Part shown: piece by piece, positions 22,891 to 35,759 of the stretch
How the letters are laid out: each line of letters starts with the position of its first letter
Numbering within the stretch: the stretch's first letter is position 1
DNA from: Sporodiniella umbellata
Lineage: Eukaryota; Mucoromycota; Mucoromycetes; Mucorales; Rhizopodaceae
Assembly (NCBI GenBank): GCA_025677835.1
Contig: JAIXMR010000002.1
Coordinates: 464,001-528,000, forward strand
DNA length: 64,000 nt
Direction of reading: 5' to 3'
Translations under genes and position numbers: made by a program
The notes under the pieces: model-generated
Database searches by the model: none
Seen by the model: the letters and a program-made list of their open reading frames with translations, nothing else
Told to the model about the DNA's origin: nothing

Positions 22891-24088
22891 TTAAGGTTGT
22901 ACGATACCGCCCAATGATTGCTGTGGTTGTGATTGTTGTGGTGGCAGTCGCTCTAGCTCATCTTGCCGTGGGTATCTTTCCTTTGGTTCGTGTTGTGTCA
23001 GTATCGATTCATTTATTGGTTGTGTCGTGTCGTCTTCAGACATTGCTTCTCCCTCCTGCACTGTACCCTCTTCAGGCACCGTTGTTTTTTCAGTGTTTTG
23101 TTGCTGCATTGTTGGTTTGGTTTGGTTAAATTGATGCATTTGGGTGTATAGTGTATCTAACTTTGACCGCAACTGATGTAAATCTTCTTGGACTTTACCT
23201 CTCTCACTCTCTATATTTCGACGTTTCAAATTTATCAAATTCTCGCTATCTTTAAAGTGATGCACACGTTTTCTAAAGTACGAGATTTTGCCTTGTATCA
23301 AGCGTGTCGTTAGGTCCCAACTCTCTTTCTCTGCTGTATCTTCCATGGTTGCGTCATTGTCATCCCTATTTTTTGATTCCATCAGGGCGGAGAGCTCAGC
23401 TTTTGATTTGACGTGCGACACCAAGAAGTTTACAACTGAAGTTATGGGGTCATTCAACGGACTCGCAGCCGCAGCCAATTCATCAACAGTGGGATCAGCA
23501 TCTGTCATAAGATCGGCCGTGGGCATCTTCAGGTAACGAGTAATACACGCCTCTCGATCCCGGCTAGACACGTGCTCTGCAATTCTATTCCAATCCGTTG
23601 GAAACATCTCTAGCCCTTCCAATAACAACATATCCTCTTGCTCTGTCCAAAAATTCGGTTCTATAGATTTGTAGTCTTCCTTTTTTGTTTCTGGAGGAAG
23701 TTGGTCTGCTTCAAAACATGAACTGCAGACAAAATAGTTCGAGTGTTGGTACCCCTCCCCATGCGCAATAAATTCGTTGCATGATGTACACGACTCCTTT
23801 TTATCCTCTGCTTCCGCAAAAATATCTTTGCGTAAATCTAAATTGATTTTGACATGTTTCGTTTGTTCTGCTAATATAGGCAAATCTTTTGTTGGTGCCA
23901 AAGGCGTTTCAACAGCTGAATGCTTTAGGGTCGTTTCGCTGTCGGAGACTGTAGACAAATCTTGTTCTGTCGATAAACCTTTAGGTACATTGACTATAAT
24001 CCTTATTTGACCCGCCAAAGGAGGTCCTATAGCAGTCGGTTTAGCTGTAGGATCCATCTAATCCAAAAAAAAGTTAATGCTTTTCTCG

Positions 24089-24123
<35 letters not shown>

Positions 24124-24459
24124 TACCTGATAGTTGATAAGACCCCACTGTTCAAGAAAACCATGAACGCGTATAATTGTACACACATCGCCTGTCATGT
24201 TTCTTCTGCAAGCTGTCACTGTTAAATATTCCAAAGGGTTGAGGCGGTACGTGTTGACCATAAAATTGCGGTAATCTTTATAAATCAAAGGTGTTTTGGA
24301 TTTGTTTTTCTTATTAAAGAATTCAGGTAATCCACGCATTTCGTTCTGATGGATGGTAGTCAAGTCAAACCAGGCAGAGTAAGAAGGAATGATGACTTCA
24401 TGTTGTTGGGTTGGCAGGAAAGAGTGACCTGTTAATTTGGGTCGCTTTGCTACCGACAT
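22891..24459 (-). CDS. SWI/SNF-RSC core subunit (Swi3/Rsc8/SMARCC type)
   Basis: Chromatin-remodelling scaffold. Exon 1 ([19 protein letters not shown]) encodes a SWIRM domain ([59 protein letters not shown]). After one intron with a T/A palindromic run (about 24092-24122), exon 2 carries a ZZ-type zinc finger ([21 protein letters not shown]), a SANT domain ([36 protein letters not shown]), a coiled coil ([18 protein letters not shown]) and a Gln/Pro-rich end. SWIRM-ZZ-SANT order is diagnostic of the family; Swi3 versus Rsc8 is not resolved. It diverges from the mL57 gene, 188 bp away. Confidence 0.93.
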
Positions 24460-24647
24460 GTGCAATAGAGTGAAAAATGTATAAAAACTAACGGAGATTG
24501 AATAGTTGGTGGACCAAATCTATTTCTTAGTAAATAAGCCACACGCACTTCCCCCTTGCTAGTGTAAAGGGTGGGCAATCAAAAGTGAAAACGATTCTCT
24601 TTTTTTTTTTTTTTTTTTTTTTTGTAGCAATAAACACAAACAATATC

Positions 24648-25188
24648 ATGTTGCAAAACGTTCACATGACAGGTAAAAAAGACTTTCTGATCTGTCTAGC
24701 AATGCTATAAAATAACAAAGTACCCACTAGTTCGATCCTGCAGCCGTCGCTCTTTCCACACTAGTCGCTCATTATCTATTCAAAAGACTTCTTCCAACAT
24801 TCAAGCAGCAGCAAAGGAATTCAAATTATCGCCCAACGCGTTGTCTCAAGCATTAACACACAAATCTTTCAAACACGGAAATGCCCCCAACAATGAACGT
24901 CTTCAGTTATTGGGTCGTCGTTCCTTGGAATACTTTGTAATAGATGCCAACATTGGTAAAAACGCCGAAACACTGTTAAGCATCATCAAACAATACTCTG
25001 CGACTGAGCACTTGAGTGCCAGATTTGACGCTTTAGGATTAGAGAAAAACATACAATATGAGCTACCCACTCGTAAAACAGCAAACTCTGTCAAGAGTCA
25101 GGCAGTGCAAGCCCTGGTTGGTGCAGTGTATCACGAACAGGGATTAAATGCCGCAAAGGAATTTGCAAAGAAAAACGTTTTTGTTTAG
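24648..25188 (+). CDS. Mitochondrial large-subunit ribosomal protein mL57 (MRPL15-like)
   Basis: Two exons; exon 1 is MLQNVHMT, and splicing gives the mitochondrial presequence VRSCSRRSFHTSRSLS. The rest is an RNase III-like fold (LSQALTHKSFKHGNAPNNER, then LGRRSLEYFVI, and VKSQAVQALVGAVYHEQG). The catalytic signature ERLEFLGD of active RNase III reads ERLQLLGR here, so the acidic residues are lost, as expected for a structural ribosomal protein. Short (about 150 residues), matching mL57. Convergent with NDUFS8, 47 bp apart. Confidence 0.85.
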
Positions 25189-25235
25189 AGAAAATAATAA
25201 AATCCACACACAGACTATTTTGTTTATTAAATAAT

Positions 25236-26241
25236 TTAACGATAAGGGTGTTCAGATTGCAAGTTTCTATGTAAAAGAAAATCAATATGTTAGTACCCTT
25301 TTTGCGGTTGTCTGTATAGTCTTTTTGTTTTGTTTTACCTAGCAAGCTCCACTTCCCACTTATCACCGTTAGCCAAAAGCTTTTCCTTGTTGTAAAGAAG
25401 TTCTTCGTGGGTTTCGGTGATATATTCGTAGTTAGGTGTTTCGACAATAGCATCGACTAAAAACGTGCAGAGTATTTTAATACACTTGATTTTGGCTTCA
25501 TGTGCATTTGAACTTACCGGGACAAGCCTCTTGACAGAAACCACAGTAACTAGAATCAAACAAAAAAGTTGGCACCCATACCTTCCTTTACTTTTTGATC
25601 TCTCTACTTACATGCACTTGGTCATATCAATATCGTAACGGGTAGTACGACGAGCACCGTCTTCTCTAGGTTCAGCTTCAATGGTGATGGCTTGAGCAGG
25701 ACAGATAGCCTCACACAACTTACAGGCAATACAGCGTTCTTCACCTATGTAGCACAAAAAGGTTAGCCACTCACCATTTTGTTTTGAAAGTGAAAAAAAA
25801 AAAAAAAAATTACCGGATTGATAACGACGAAGAGCGTGTTCTCCACGGAAACGAGCAGAGAGAGGACCCTTTTCGAATGGGTAGAAAATGGTGTAAGGAG
25901 GACGGAAGAAGTTTTCGAGAACAACCCACATACCACGCATAAGTTCTGTCAAAAGCAAATGTTGAGCAGCAACGTCAAGAACACCAGGAGCCTTTCCAGA
26001 AATTTGGTGACTGACATCCCTGACAGGGGCAGCGTGTTGGGCGATGTGGGAAGAACTGAATTGTGCGATTTGGCTTCCAATAGGTGCTGCAAGGAAGCGA
26101 GGACCTAAACATAGATATATCAAGTTGTGTTTTATTAGCTCACAGAAACGCCCATAGCTATTCTTTTTTGTATTCGGCATTACCAGTGAGGAAAGGTCGA
26201 GCAGTTGTCAAGGATCTATTGAGTAATCTAAGGTGGTTCAT
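25236..26241 (-). CDS. NDUFS8: Complex I iron-sulfur subunit NDUFS8 (TYKY/NUIM)
   Basis: Matrix-arm subunit of NADH:ubiquinone oxidoreductase carrying two 4Fe-4S clusters (N6a, N6b). The presequence [19 protein letters not shown] is in exon 1 (start 26241). Core: [32 protein letters not shown], first cluster [12 protein letters not shown], second cluster [14 protein letters not shown] (Cys-Ile split by an intron), then [13 protein letters not shown]. The last exon is only [10 protein letters not shown], beyond an intron at about 25280-25338, giving the family's usual C-terminus. Six exons. Shares a 279-bp divergent promoter region with uS5m. Confidence 0.96.
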
Positions 26242-26520
26242 TATAAGAGTGGGGGAGGGATGTTATACTAAAGATTTAAAGAGGGAAAAAAAAAAAAAAG
26301 AGAGAGGGGACTAAATTTTTTTTTGAATCAATACACACACCGTTGTCTCTATTAAAAAAATTCGAAAAAAAGCCAAAAAAATACACCAGTGTCTATTCTT
26401 CTTTGCTGATGTCATCTTCGGAAACTCAATTTTTTTTTTTTTTTTTTTTTTTTGGAGCTCGGTGACTTCTTGTAAGTTTTCCTTGTCAAATTTTTTTGTG
26501 CCCTTGCTTACCTACTCAAC

Positions 26521-27394
26521 ATGCTGGCACTTCGTCGTTCTTTTGCCTCCCTTTCTGTTATCCCAGCAATCCGATTAGCTCCAGGTACTTTTTTTTCTTT
26601 GTTTTTTTTTTTTTTTTTTTTTTTCTTAGAAAACACAAAGGATATAGAATGGAAACTGACACTTTAAACCTACAGTGCGTGCCTATGCTACAGTTGGAGA
26701 AAAAAAATTCAGACACCCAGCACTTAATGAAGACAACATTCCTGATCTAAATAATTTAGACAACATTCTTGATTACCAAGTCGAAAAGCCTGATACATTG
26801 GATCAAAAGAAAGGCTTTACACCTCATCGTCCTACCGATGTCATTCTCAACACAGTAACCGATATAATCGACACTCCCCTTGATGCTTTTGAGCAACGCG
26901 ATTTGATGAAAAAGGCACTTGTTGTCAAGCGAGTTGTCAACATGAACGGCAAAGGCAAACAACCCTCCATGTATGCACTTGTGGTGGTAGGCAATGGAAA
27001 AGGTTTGGCTGGATATGGTGAAGGTAAAGACGAAGAGGCAACCCGCGCTATTCGTAAGGCCACCAACCGTGCCATCAAAAACTTGAGATACTTTAATCGA
27101 TATGATGAGCGTACATTATCTATGGACCTCACTCACAAATTCCACGCCACAACATTAGAGGTGCGTGCCAGACCCCCAGGATTTGGTATCCGTACCAACC
27201 ACTATGTGCACGAAATCTGTAAATGTATTGGCATCAAAGACATCAGTGCCAAGGTCAGAGGATCAACTACACCCATGAACGTTATCAAAGCTACATTCGA
27301 AGCGCTATCAAACACTAAGCAACCTGAAGATATTGCAAAAATGAGAGGAAAGAAGTTGGCTGATGTTCAACATGTGTATTTTGGTGGAAATTAG
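26521..27394 (+). CDS. Mitochondrial small-subunit ribosomal protein uS5m
   Basis: Two exons. Exon 1 (MLALRRSFASLSVIPAIRL) is a mitochondrial presequence; the intron has a long T-run. Exon 2 contains the S5 double-stranded RNA-binding fold (LVVKRVVNMNGKGKQPSMYA, VGNGKGLAGYGEGKDEEATR) and the S5 C-terminal domain (PGFGIRTNHYVHEICKCIGI, SAKVRGSTTPMNVIKATFEA). Length and order are those of fungal MRPS5. Confidence 0.95.
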
Positions 27395-27510
27395 AAATTG
27401 TTTCTTTTGTAGAAAGTTAATAAAATCCGAAAAAAAAAAAGAAAAACAAACGATTGTATAAAGAATGAAGAAAGAAAACAAAATGTTTGTTTTTGTTTTT
27501 ATTGATGTCA

Positions 27511-29762
27511 TTAGTTAGTTTGTTCGCCAAAGCTTTCGATCTTTGTTGCTTGATTATCATCTTTGTCAGCCAAGAACAGTTCACTCATATTTGGAATAGG
27601 GTTGTATTGATCGTAAGGGGACTGGCCAAAGCTATAGGAAAGCAAATCTTGGTTTTGAAGATCCATATCAGAAAAAGTATCCGATTGAGGCTGTTGTTGA
27701 GGGTAAAAAGTATTGAATGGTTCAATGGTATTGGCTTGGGGCCAATTTGTTTGGGTTTCTAAAAATGTCATGGATGCTGGCCGAGGCTTTCTACTGGTGC
27801 CTAGAGGGCTGGATTTATCGCGAAGGTATACGGATGTTGGTCTCCTTCGATGTTGCTCGCTAAAGTATTTCACAGTTTCAAGCGAAGGAGATTGCATTGA
27901 GAGCATTTGGACCATATGCATAGTAGCGATATACATACCGTTGGCTGTGCTTTTCGCCACTGGATCTTCCGTATGAAGCATTTCATACTGATGTATGTTG
28001 GCTGCAATCGATAAACAGTGTATGGCGTGTTGAACGCCGCGAATGGGCAAGGTAAACACATAGACTGGGAATTTTTTTTGTAAAGATTCTACGATACGTG
28101 TGATGTTGTAGGCAGCATTCACGCAAAGCCTTTGATGTGGATAGGGCATAAAGTTAAACTCTGTCTTGTCCAGCTGTGTCTCCATGTATCCTTGATGTAA
28201 TAGGATAATGCAAAAATAATAAGTGATATAGATATGTCCAATATAAGGATCTTGCGCTGTCTGTGGTTCTACAAAGGAGTCTTGGGATATTTCATAAAAG
28301 AAATTTTCAAGATGCGTATGGATCGAAAATAAACTGGATTGTTCTTCTATTATCTGGCTTTGGGTCAGTTGGTTATCCTGAGACTTTTTTCGAATTGTGA
28401 AACGCCGTAAAATAGAATAGGTGATGGATAGAATTTTAGCTAATTGAATGAACGTGCTCTGATTTGCGATGATGTCCTCATACATTGGTCCTTCATCTGT
28501 TGTAACAGTAGGGTAGCCCGCATTGCATTTCAAAGTATCAAAATATGTTGTCCGACCTTGTTCTATGCTCATAAAAAGGTCGTATGTGAACACTGCCCAA
28601 AAGGTTCTTTTGCCTGTCTCTGCCTCTACCCCGTCTCCCTCTATTTCAGGTAGACCTAAATCAAGACACATGCGAGCTGCTATGCCAAGGTAAGCATACG
28701 ATCTATGAAAATAGCCCACCCTTTGAAAATACTCTTGGTATTTCACCAGCAACACCAGAGCCTGGATTGTGGACACTCTAGGCACGTCAAAAAATTCATC
28801 CAGTAAACCAAGTGCTTTCTGATAATAGGGGTAACCAGGCGGTATCAAGTTATTTCCACTGTATGATTTCTGGTCCGGCGACCATTTGGAGGCCACTGCA
28901 CACATAGCGTAAACGAGCAAGCGAGAGGGTGTATTCAATGCCCCACTCATTTGTGTCATAAATGTCTTTTTGTGAATCATAGGGATATGTTTGTGTACAT
29001 ATTCAAAGTAAATCCCAATCAAAGGATCCGCTTGAGATAATGTATGTTTGTCGGCTTCTAGGTATTCTCTTATTGGTATATCTGTAGCCATGGGGTGGGA
29101 TGAGAATGAGGCTCCAGTAGAAGAGAGTGGGGAGTTGCAGGTGGAAGTAGTAGTATCGAATTGGGTATCGCAGTGGAAATTGTTTTTTGGTGGGTGTATT
29201 CTATCATCTCGTAACCTTATATCGTTTACATAAACTGACTGTCCAATTTCGTTTATAGTAAATCTATCTATCTGTAGATTGAAATGGTCTGTGGTGTAAG
29301 GCGCTGAAATAGAAACAGAAGAAGCTAAAATAAATATGTACACGGGTTAAAGCTGAGGTCGATTTATATATCTATATATATCTATATATGGAGGTTTACC
29401 TTCTGTAGCTTGACAATCCATTTCTAAGGATCTATTAAACAGCTTTTGAATGTTCGGATCTCCGGTGGACTTTAAAGCATTTTCTACCCTATGAAGTCTA
29501 TTTTCTACACTTTCCATATACGATTTTGGAGGCCCTTTTCTAGGTATTTTTACAAACACGCATTCTACGTTGGTCCTCATACAGCGCGCACAAGGCTGGT
29601 TGCCATCACATTTAACCTATTTTTGGCTTCTTTGTTCATACAACACTGTTTCGATAACAAAAAAAAAATCATAACCTTTCTTTTTCTGCAGTCATCGCAA
29701 GCTCGAGAAGTTTTCATTCTTTTGGTGATTGATTTACTTTTTAAAGAAAAGATTCCACTCAT
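27511..29762 (-). CDS. Zn2Cys6 transcription factor
   Basis: Fungal zinc-cluster regulator. The DNA-binding motif CX2CX6CX5CX2CX6C is split by an intron after RACDDCRKRK and continues VKCDGNQPCARC, then MRTNVEC. A linker/coiled coil follows (YMESVENRLHRVENALKS). The large last exon holds the fungal-specific transcription-factor domain (YFEYVHKHIPMIHKKTF, LGIAARMCLDLGLPEIEG, KRTFWAVFTYDLFMSIEQGR) and a Gln/Asn/Pro-rich C-terminal region. Complete, roughly 690 residues. Target genes cannot be deduced; no biosynthetic cluster surrounds it. Confidence 0.93.
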
Positions 29763-29956
29763 TTGAAATGTCGAGGTAAAACAAAGAAAGGGGGGAAAAG
29801 GAAAAAAAGAAAAGAAAAGAAAAAGAAAAAAAGAAAGTTCACTGTATATATGCGAATACAATTATTAATGGCTTTGTGTAAGTGTATGGCAAGTATAAAA
29901 AAAAAAATAGGAAAACGACTTTATTGTTTATATTGTGAAACTTTCTGTTTTATTTG

Positions 29957-31496
29957 CTACTCAATCTCCTTTCCTTTTTGCATAGGTTTAATGACAATAC
30001 CGTTATTATTGGCAATCACACGCATAATGTCCGTTAAAGAAACAACCCCGATGGCCTTTTCTCTCTCATCAACAACCCATACACGGTGTGATTTTGTAGC
30101 TAATAATTTCGCTACTGCAAAACCGAGTGTTGTATCCAGACGGACATCAAAAACAGGTATTCGGTCCTTTACACGCACACACACACACAAAAAGTTAAGC
30201 CAATGTTGCGATAACCTTTCTCTATAAAGAAAACTTACTTGTCCATCCTCAATTCCTTGTTGAGTACGAATAAGGCTTACAAATTGGAAACATGTATCCC
30301 ACAAAAGCTGATGTTGGTCCCCTTCCATGAGAAACTGTTTAGTTTTTTTTTAGTATTGCGCTTCTTCAACTTATTTTTATTACGTGGTTTATCTTACCTT
30401 AACATCTGTCATACTTATGTTTCCAAGGACCATACCCATATGTCCAAGCACTGCTACAGAAGACACGCCATATTTGCCTTTTTTTTTTTAAAAAAAAAAG
30501 TAAGTACAAAATACTTGCAAAAGATGGCTCGCGTTACTCATAACAGAAAGCGCGTCAATCATGGGTGAATCTGCGTTCACACTAATCACATCAGACACTC
30601 CGAGACCCAGTTGGCGTAACTAGATTGACCCACTTTCAATTGTTTGAAGTTGTAAGTTTTCTTTTTTGTTTTTCACAACTCACTGTCTTATTCATCACAG
30701 ATTCAATATCTAAAAATTTGTGTTGATTCATATAAAGATACTTGACAACCAACGATTGAGACAATATTCCCTTTTTTAAAGCCTTGTATAAGTACATGCT
30801 ACAGATCGTTTGTTTGCAAAAATATTTACCTTGATAGATCCATCAGGGTTCAATACACACACTGTTTTTAAAAGCAAAGGTTTTTAGTAGGGTAAAAAAG
30901 GAGGTCTGCTTTTTTTACCTCGGTGTACGCCATAAGCAAATTCTTCTACTGCAGACAAAAGTGCCGCTTCAGGAAGAATGGAATAAAAGGGATTTTTTTG
31001 AGATAAATCTATTATTGGATAAGCACCTTTTTTTTTTTTTTTTTTTTTTTTGGAAAAGTCTACCGCTAGCCAGCTTAACTGGAATGTCTTTTCCTTCGGC
31101 AGCACGACGTATGATTGTATTTATTTCCAAGTTCAAGTCTTCTTTCGAGTTCTCAATACCGGGCGGCGACACGTTCTGTAACACTAACAGGATATAAGCA
31201 ATAACATCTCCGTAATCAAACATGCCAACATAAGATCGAGGGTGGGTAATGGCAGTATCAGAAGAATTTTCTGTTTGTGTTTCAATAACAGGGGCTGAGG
31301 TAATACTATTCTTAACAAGTATGTTACAGGCATCCTCTACAGGCAAAGTGCTCTCTCTATTTTAAACAATTAACACTGTACAAAGATGTCAAAAAGCTTA
31401 CATTGTAATCACTTTTTGATCTTCAATCAAAGAAGAGGCTTTTAGTAAGGTCCAATCGTGTACTTCGGTAGTTATTCCTTCTCTGTGGTTAGACAT
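29957..31496 (-). CDS. CBS-domain protein (Sds23/AMPK-gamma-like)
   Basis: A multi-exon protein starting MSNHREGITTEVHDWTLLKA. CBS motifs recur: LPVEDACNILVKNSITSAPV, then GMFDYGDVIAYILLVLQ; LRQLGLGVSDVISVNADSPM with GHMGMVLGNISMTDVK; and RIPVFDVRLDTTLG with KAIGVVSLTDIMRVIANNN. Four CBS repeats suggest adenine-nucleotide sensing as in AMPK gamma or Sds23. About 390 residues over at least eight exons. One intron contains a T/A palindromic run (30479-30499). Which subfamily it belongs to is uncertain. Confidence 0.8.
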
Positions 31497-34400
31497 TTTA
31501 TAATAGAGAGAAAAAAGTCGAGATTTTTCTTTTTCTTTTTTTCCTTTTTTTCATGCTGTGAGTATCTGTCTTTAAAAGCATTCTGTTGAACCCGGAGATG
31601 TTTCACCTTGAGCTGTCTTTGTTTTTTATGAGACGTTTATTGGTGAATAGATGAGGTCCTTTTTAGCTGGTGCAAAGGGTTTTTTTATCGTCACTTCCAT
31701 TCATACAGAGATTGTGTTTTATGGTTTTTCTCTTTTTGAGGTCCTGGGCCGAAAAAAAGGGAATCTCTTTCTCTGCTTTCTCCAACAAATTTTGAAGTGA
31801 CCAAAAGCCTGTTGTAGTAAAAAGGACTTTTTTCTAGAAATAAGAACACTAGGGTGGCGACTATTTTAGGTATGTAGTTGTTTGCAAAATATAAGCCAAT
31901 AGAGAATACCTTGCTTTTTTAAAATAAGAAGCAAAAGATACAAGGAATGAGGCAAAACACAGTGTATACGTATTGTTCCACGTTATTTACCACCTAACTG
32001 CCAACAACAAGACATTTAGCATATTCTCTAGAAGGAAAGCGCTCAGTCGCGGATTTAGTTTTTTTTTTTTGCGCCACAACCCAATTTAGTTTCTAACTAC
32101 TTAAAAATGGATTTACCAATGAAAAAAAAAAGAGCTTCTCGTTGCTTAACAACCAAAATAGGAATGAATGTTCTCTTAGGGTATCTGCAGTCTAATTGTT
32201 ATTATTTTTAAAGGAAATGACGTGCCTTTTACTAACTTGGTTTATATTTTACTAAATGTAGACATTATGTGTTTGATTGGATGGCAAATATTTTTCATCC
32301 AAGTCCCTTGTTTTTCTTTATTGAAAATAAAGTTTGTGTAAAATTGTTTAGGTATACAATGTAAAAGAGTTACAATCACTCTGTATCTTTATTTGTTAAT
32401 GAAGAAGAAGAAAAAAGAAATTTCCCAATATAATAATAAACCCTAAGGATTTCTCTTTCTAAGAAGAAAATATCTTGCCAAATTGGTAGAGGATGCCTAT
32501 CTTTCAAACATATTTGTTTGACTGTGCGTCTGTTTTCAAGTAAACTCAACCAAGAGGTCTTATTTCCTAAAAGCAAAACAAAAACCATTTGCTAATTCCA
32601 GTTGTTTAAAGAATCTGCTGTTATCCCTCCTTTTGTAGGCCATTACAAAATAGTTTGTTTATTAAAAAAAAATAAGGGTTAGATTAAAAAAGAAGTTGCG
32701 AAAAGAACATTTATAATAAGCCTTTTTGTCATTATCTTCTTATTGCAGATTGTTTCGAGAGTCATAGAGTATTCTCTTAATATACCAAGCCTTATTTAGA
32801 CATAGCAAGAGTTTGGCCTAGGACTGTTTTTTGTTATTTCCCATTGAACTCACCGAAATAGTTTTTGGGTCGGACTGTATATGCATACACATTGTTCTTG
32901 GGCAAAGAACGGTACAAATGAGTGTGTCTGAAATAATACAACCCTCTGTACTACGTGCAATATACATTCTGCTTTTGCAAAGCAGTCTGTCAAGAAGAAG
33001 AATTTTTAGTCATCTTAGAGATGGAAAGGCAACTTGACAAGACATGATTCATTGTTGTTTTAGACTATAGAATTGACAGAAACCATTTGTCAACATAACC
33101 GAGTTTAGTATTCGTAGACTTTTTTTTAAATATTTTTTCTTTTTTGATATTTCTAAACAAAACTATTGTACAATAAATAATTAATATGCTTGTAGTAGGT
33201 AACAGTCATTAAGCAGTTTTACTCATTTTGCGTACTATTGTTGTAATACATACAAATAACATTTACCAAATACGGCCAAGTAATTGCATCGAAAAAAAAA
33301 GTACACGTGGAAGCGACGTTTGAGCCGTTCAAAAGGAATTCGAGGGTTTTACAAAGCTACGAAATAGGAAATCGACATATATAACTCCTTTGAGTCCGTT
33401 GTGCATTTTTATATAAACTCTGGCTGTGTCAAATTAAACTATGAATGTCACACTGCGCTAGATCCTGTATACGTAAACATACACACACAGACCACACACA
33501 CTGATTATGTCTAATTTAGGTTAACTTTGGTTGTCAAAGTCATTCTTTTTTTTTTTAAAAAAAAGGCATTTTAAAGAATAAACAGGACTATGAATTATGA
33601 TGAATTACAAATCAAAATCTTCAATAATCTGTTTTTTTGTTTTTGTTTTGAACTTATTGGTCGAGTTTTATTCAATAACATCGCGTAATGACTCTTTCTC
33701 TTTAAGGCTAATTAAGCGACTGTATTTCTTTACAAGCTTTCAGGAAAAAAGATTCTACTTTGGTTTTTTTCTCCGAGTCAATATTATTAATTGTAAGAAC
33801 AACGGAGTTCGTTGGACACGGCGGCCTCAACAAGCCACTTTGTTAGCTACACAAACTATTCAAACGTCGTTTTAAAATGGTCTAAAAATAATAAAAGATG
33901 TTGTCATTTGTATTACAATTTTTATCTTTCTTCTATTTTTAAAATTACGTGTGTGTGTGTATTCTCGTGTGTGAGGCGTTTATTTGTTAGGCAGTGTTTA
34001 TTTCCAAATTTTGCCACATTGGGCGCTCATACAACAAAAGACAAAATGCTTGTATAATAAATAAGATTGTTTTATTGTAAAATGACTGCTTTGTAACCTA
34101 GTATAGAACTAAGAATTTTTTTTTCCAAAAGTGACTTGTAAAAAAAGAGGGCTGTAGCCGCGATAAAATGCAAATGATTTCATATACACTCTATGGGCCT
34201 TTAAGAAATACCTAAGAAAAAAAAAGGAAAAAAAAAGGGGGGAAAGGAAAAGAAAGAGAAAAGAAATAATGAAAGGTCATTTTATACTTTTTTGAGCACC
34301 TGAAAGCTCAGGCAATCATAGTGGATCCTAGCCAATAAAACCAAGCAAGCTTAAAAAAAATTCGTTATATTAAACAAAAAAGAGAACCTCAGGGGGAGTT

Positions 34401-35066
34401 GTGAGAGTGCGAGAAGCAAAAAGCAAGAGACAGAGAATATGTTGTGTTACCCCTGACTGTATGCCAAGAAAAAAAAGTCTGTACTCATTAAGACTATAAA
34501 TAAATCTGCTGTACTACCTTTTGGCCATTTGGGGAATATCCCCCTTCAGACCGAAGCAACCGAACACATCACTGACATGAGCATGTGATTGCTCTATACG
34601 CCAACGACAATAATAATAAACAGCTTTTTTAATGCTTTTTAGGCAAAAATAATGACAGTTTGTCTGAATGGCTTTTTTTAGTCCTTAGTTCTTTGCAGAC
34701 CTTTCTGTACTAGATTCTATGAATTGTGTACATTTTTATTATTTGGGAATTCAAAAAGACTTTGATAGGTTAAGAGAGAAAAAAGAGGGAGTGAAGAAGG
34801 GTGAAGTAGATATGGTTTAGATCTAAATATACATACAAAGCACTGTCACTAGGATGTTATCCCTGAAAAAAAAATCTTAGGGCTCTGTGGCACCGTGGCG
34901 AATAGAGCCAATCAAATCAAACCGTTAGTATCCATATATGGGTGGCGCTGACTGATATAATAGGCAAGTCTAAAAGTATATAAATAAACGGTACTTTTTG
35001 TACAAAAAATTTTCTACTCATTATCAATCTTTTTTATATTTCTTTTATACTTTCAAAAAACAAAAC
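31497..35066. other. 3.6-kb gene-poor region
   Basis: AT-rich sequence with no convincing exon. It contains a T/A palindromic run at about 33546-33564, a hairpin GGCTCT...AGAGCC at 34888-34916 inside a tRNA-like word, and the promoter of the coiled-coil gene with a TATA box near 34975. Confidence 0.5.
34974..34989 (+). promoter_or_regulatory. Probable TATA box
   Basis: agtatataaataaacg lies about 80-90 bp upstream of the ATG at 35067. Confidence 0.5.
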
Positions 35067-35759
35067 ATGAATAGCAATCAAAAAATCATTAAGTGGGCCA
35101 CCAAAAACACTCGAAAGACCCGAGCCCATAGTAGTCGTATTGAAAAGCCTAAAACACAGAAGCCAGCGCGTAAGACAATGCTTCATAAAGCAGTAGAACA
35201 AACAGAACGCTCTGGTCGTATGGAAAAGCTCAAGAAGCTACAGAAAGAATGGGAGTTTGCCCATGACTCACTTGCAAGTGTCATTGTCAATTTGGAGAGC
35301 ATCCATCATGCTTACAAGTCAAGCGAATCAGAATTGGAAGAAACAAAGTCAGCAACGCGTCTTTGTGAAAAGGAAAAGGAACTGTTGACAGCTTACAGCG
35401 AAGTCAAGCTACAGGCCTCTCATCTGGAACGCAAGATTGCAAAGTTGGAAAAACAAATGAACGCTATTAAAGATCTCGATGAGACCCACACGTATCTATC
35501 GTCTCCTTGTTCATCTATTGATACTTCGCTTTCCTATACAACACCAGTCACCCACTACGCTCAACCAGACCCCACCCTTGATACCACCTATGATATGCCC
35601 TATGGTCAACAACTTTTAGATTACCAAACATGCCCTATCGATAGTAGTTATTATTGTCTTGATCCATCTTTTGCTTGTAATCCCCTCTTTGGTTACGACG
35701 ACTATTTGAGCAACACTCAGTTCTTTTATGACTACACCACGCCTTACCCTATCATCTAA
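35067..35759 (+). CDS. Coiled-coil protein, unrecognised
   Basis: Single-exon gene of about 230 residues. The N-terminus is basic (WATKNTRKTRAHSSRIEKPK) and leads into a predicted coiled coil (about residues 50-135: RMEKLKKLQKEWEFAHDSLA, LEETKSATRLCEKEKELLTA, LERKIAKLEKQMNAI). The C-terminal half is Tyr/Asp/Pro/Ser-rich and acidic (YDMPYGQQLLDYQ, FFYDYTTPYPII). The architecture resembles a small bZIP-like or adaptor protein with an acidic aromatic activation-type tail, but the basic region lacks a bZIP signature, so no function is assigned. The in-frame extension upstream to 34998 lacks ATG. Confidence 0.75.
   Translation: MNSNQKIIKWATKNTRKTRAHSSRIEKPKTQKPARKTMLHKAVEQTERSGRMEKLKKLQKEWEFAHDSLASVIVNLESIHHAYKSSESELEETKSATRLCEKEKELLTAYSEVKLQASHLERKIAKLEKQMNAIKDLDETHTYLSSPCSSIDTSLSYTTPVTHYAQPDPTLDTTYDMPYGQQLLDYQTCPIDSSYYCLDPSFACNPLFGYDDYLSNTQFFYDYTTPYPII

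Noticed and set aside
26824..27132. Antisense ORF inside uS5m
   Set aside because: Shadow of a conserved ribosomal-protein exon.
34888..34916. GGCTCT...AGAGCC hairpin as a tRNA
   Set aside because: Only a 6-bp stem with no cloverleaf or B-box; too weak to call an RNA gene.
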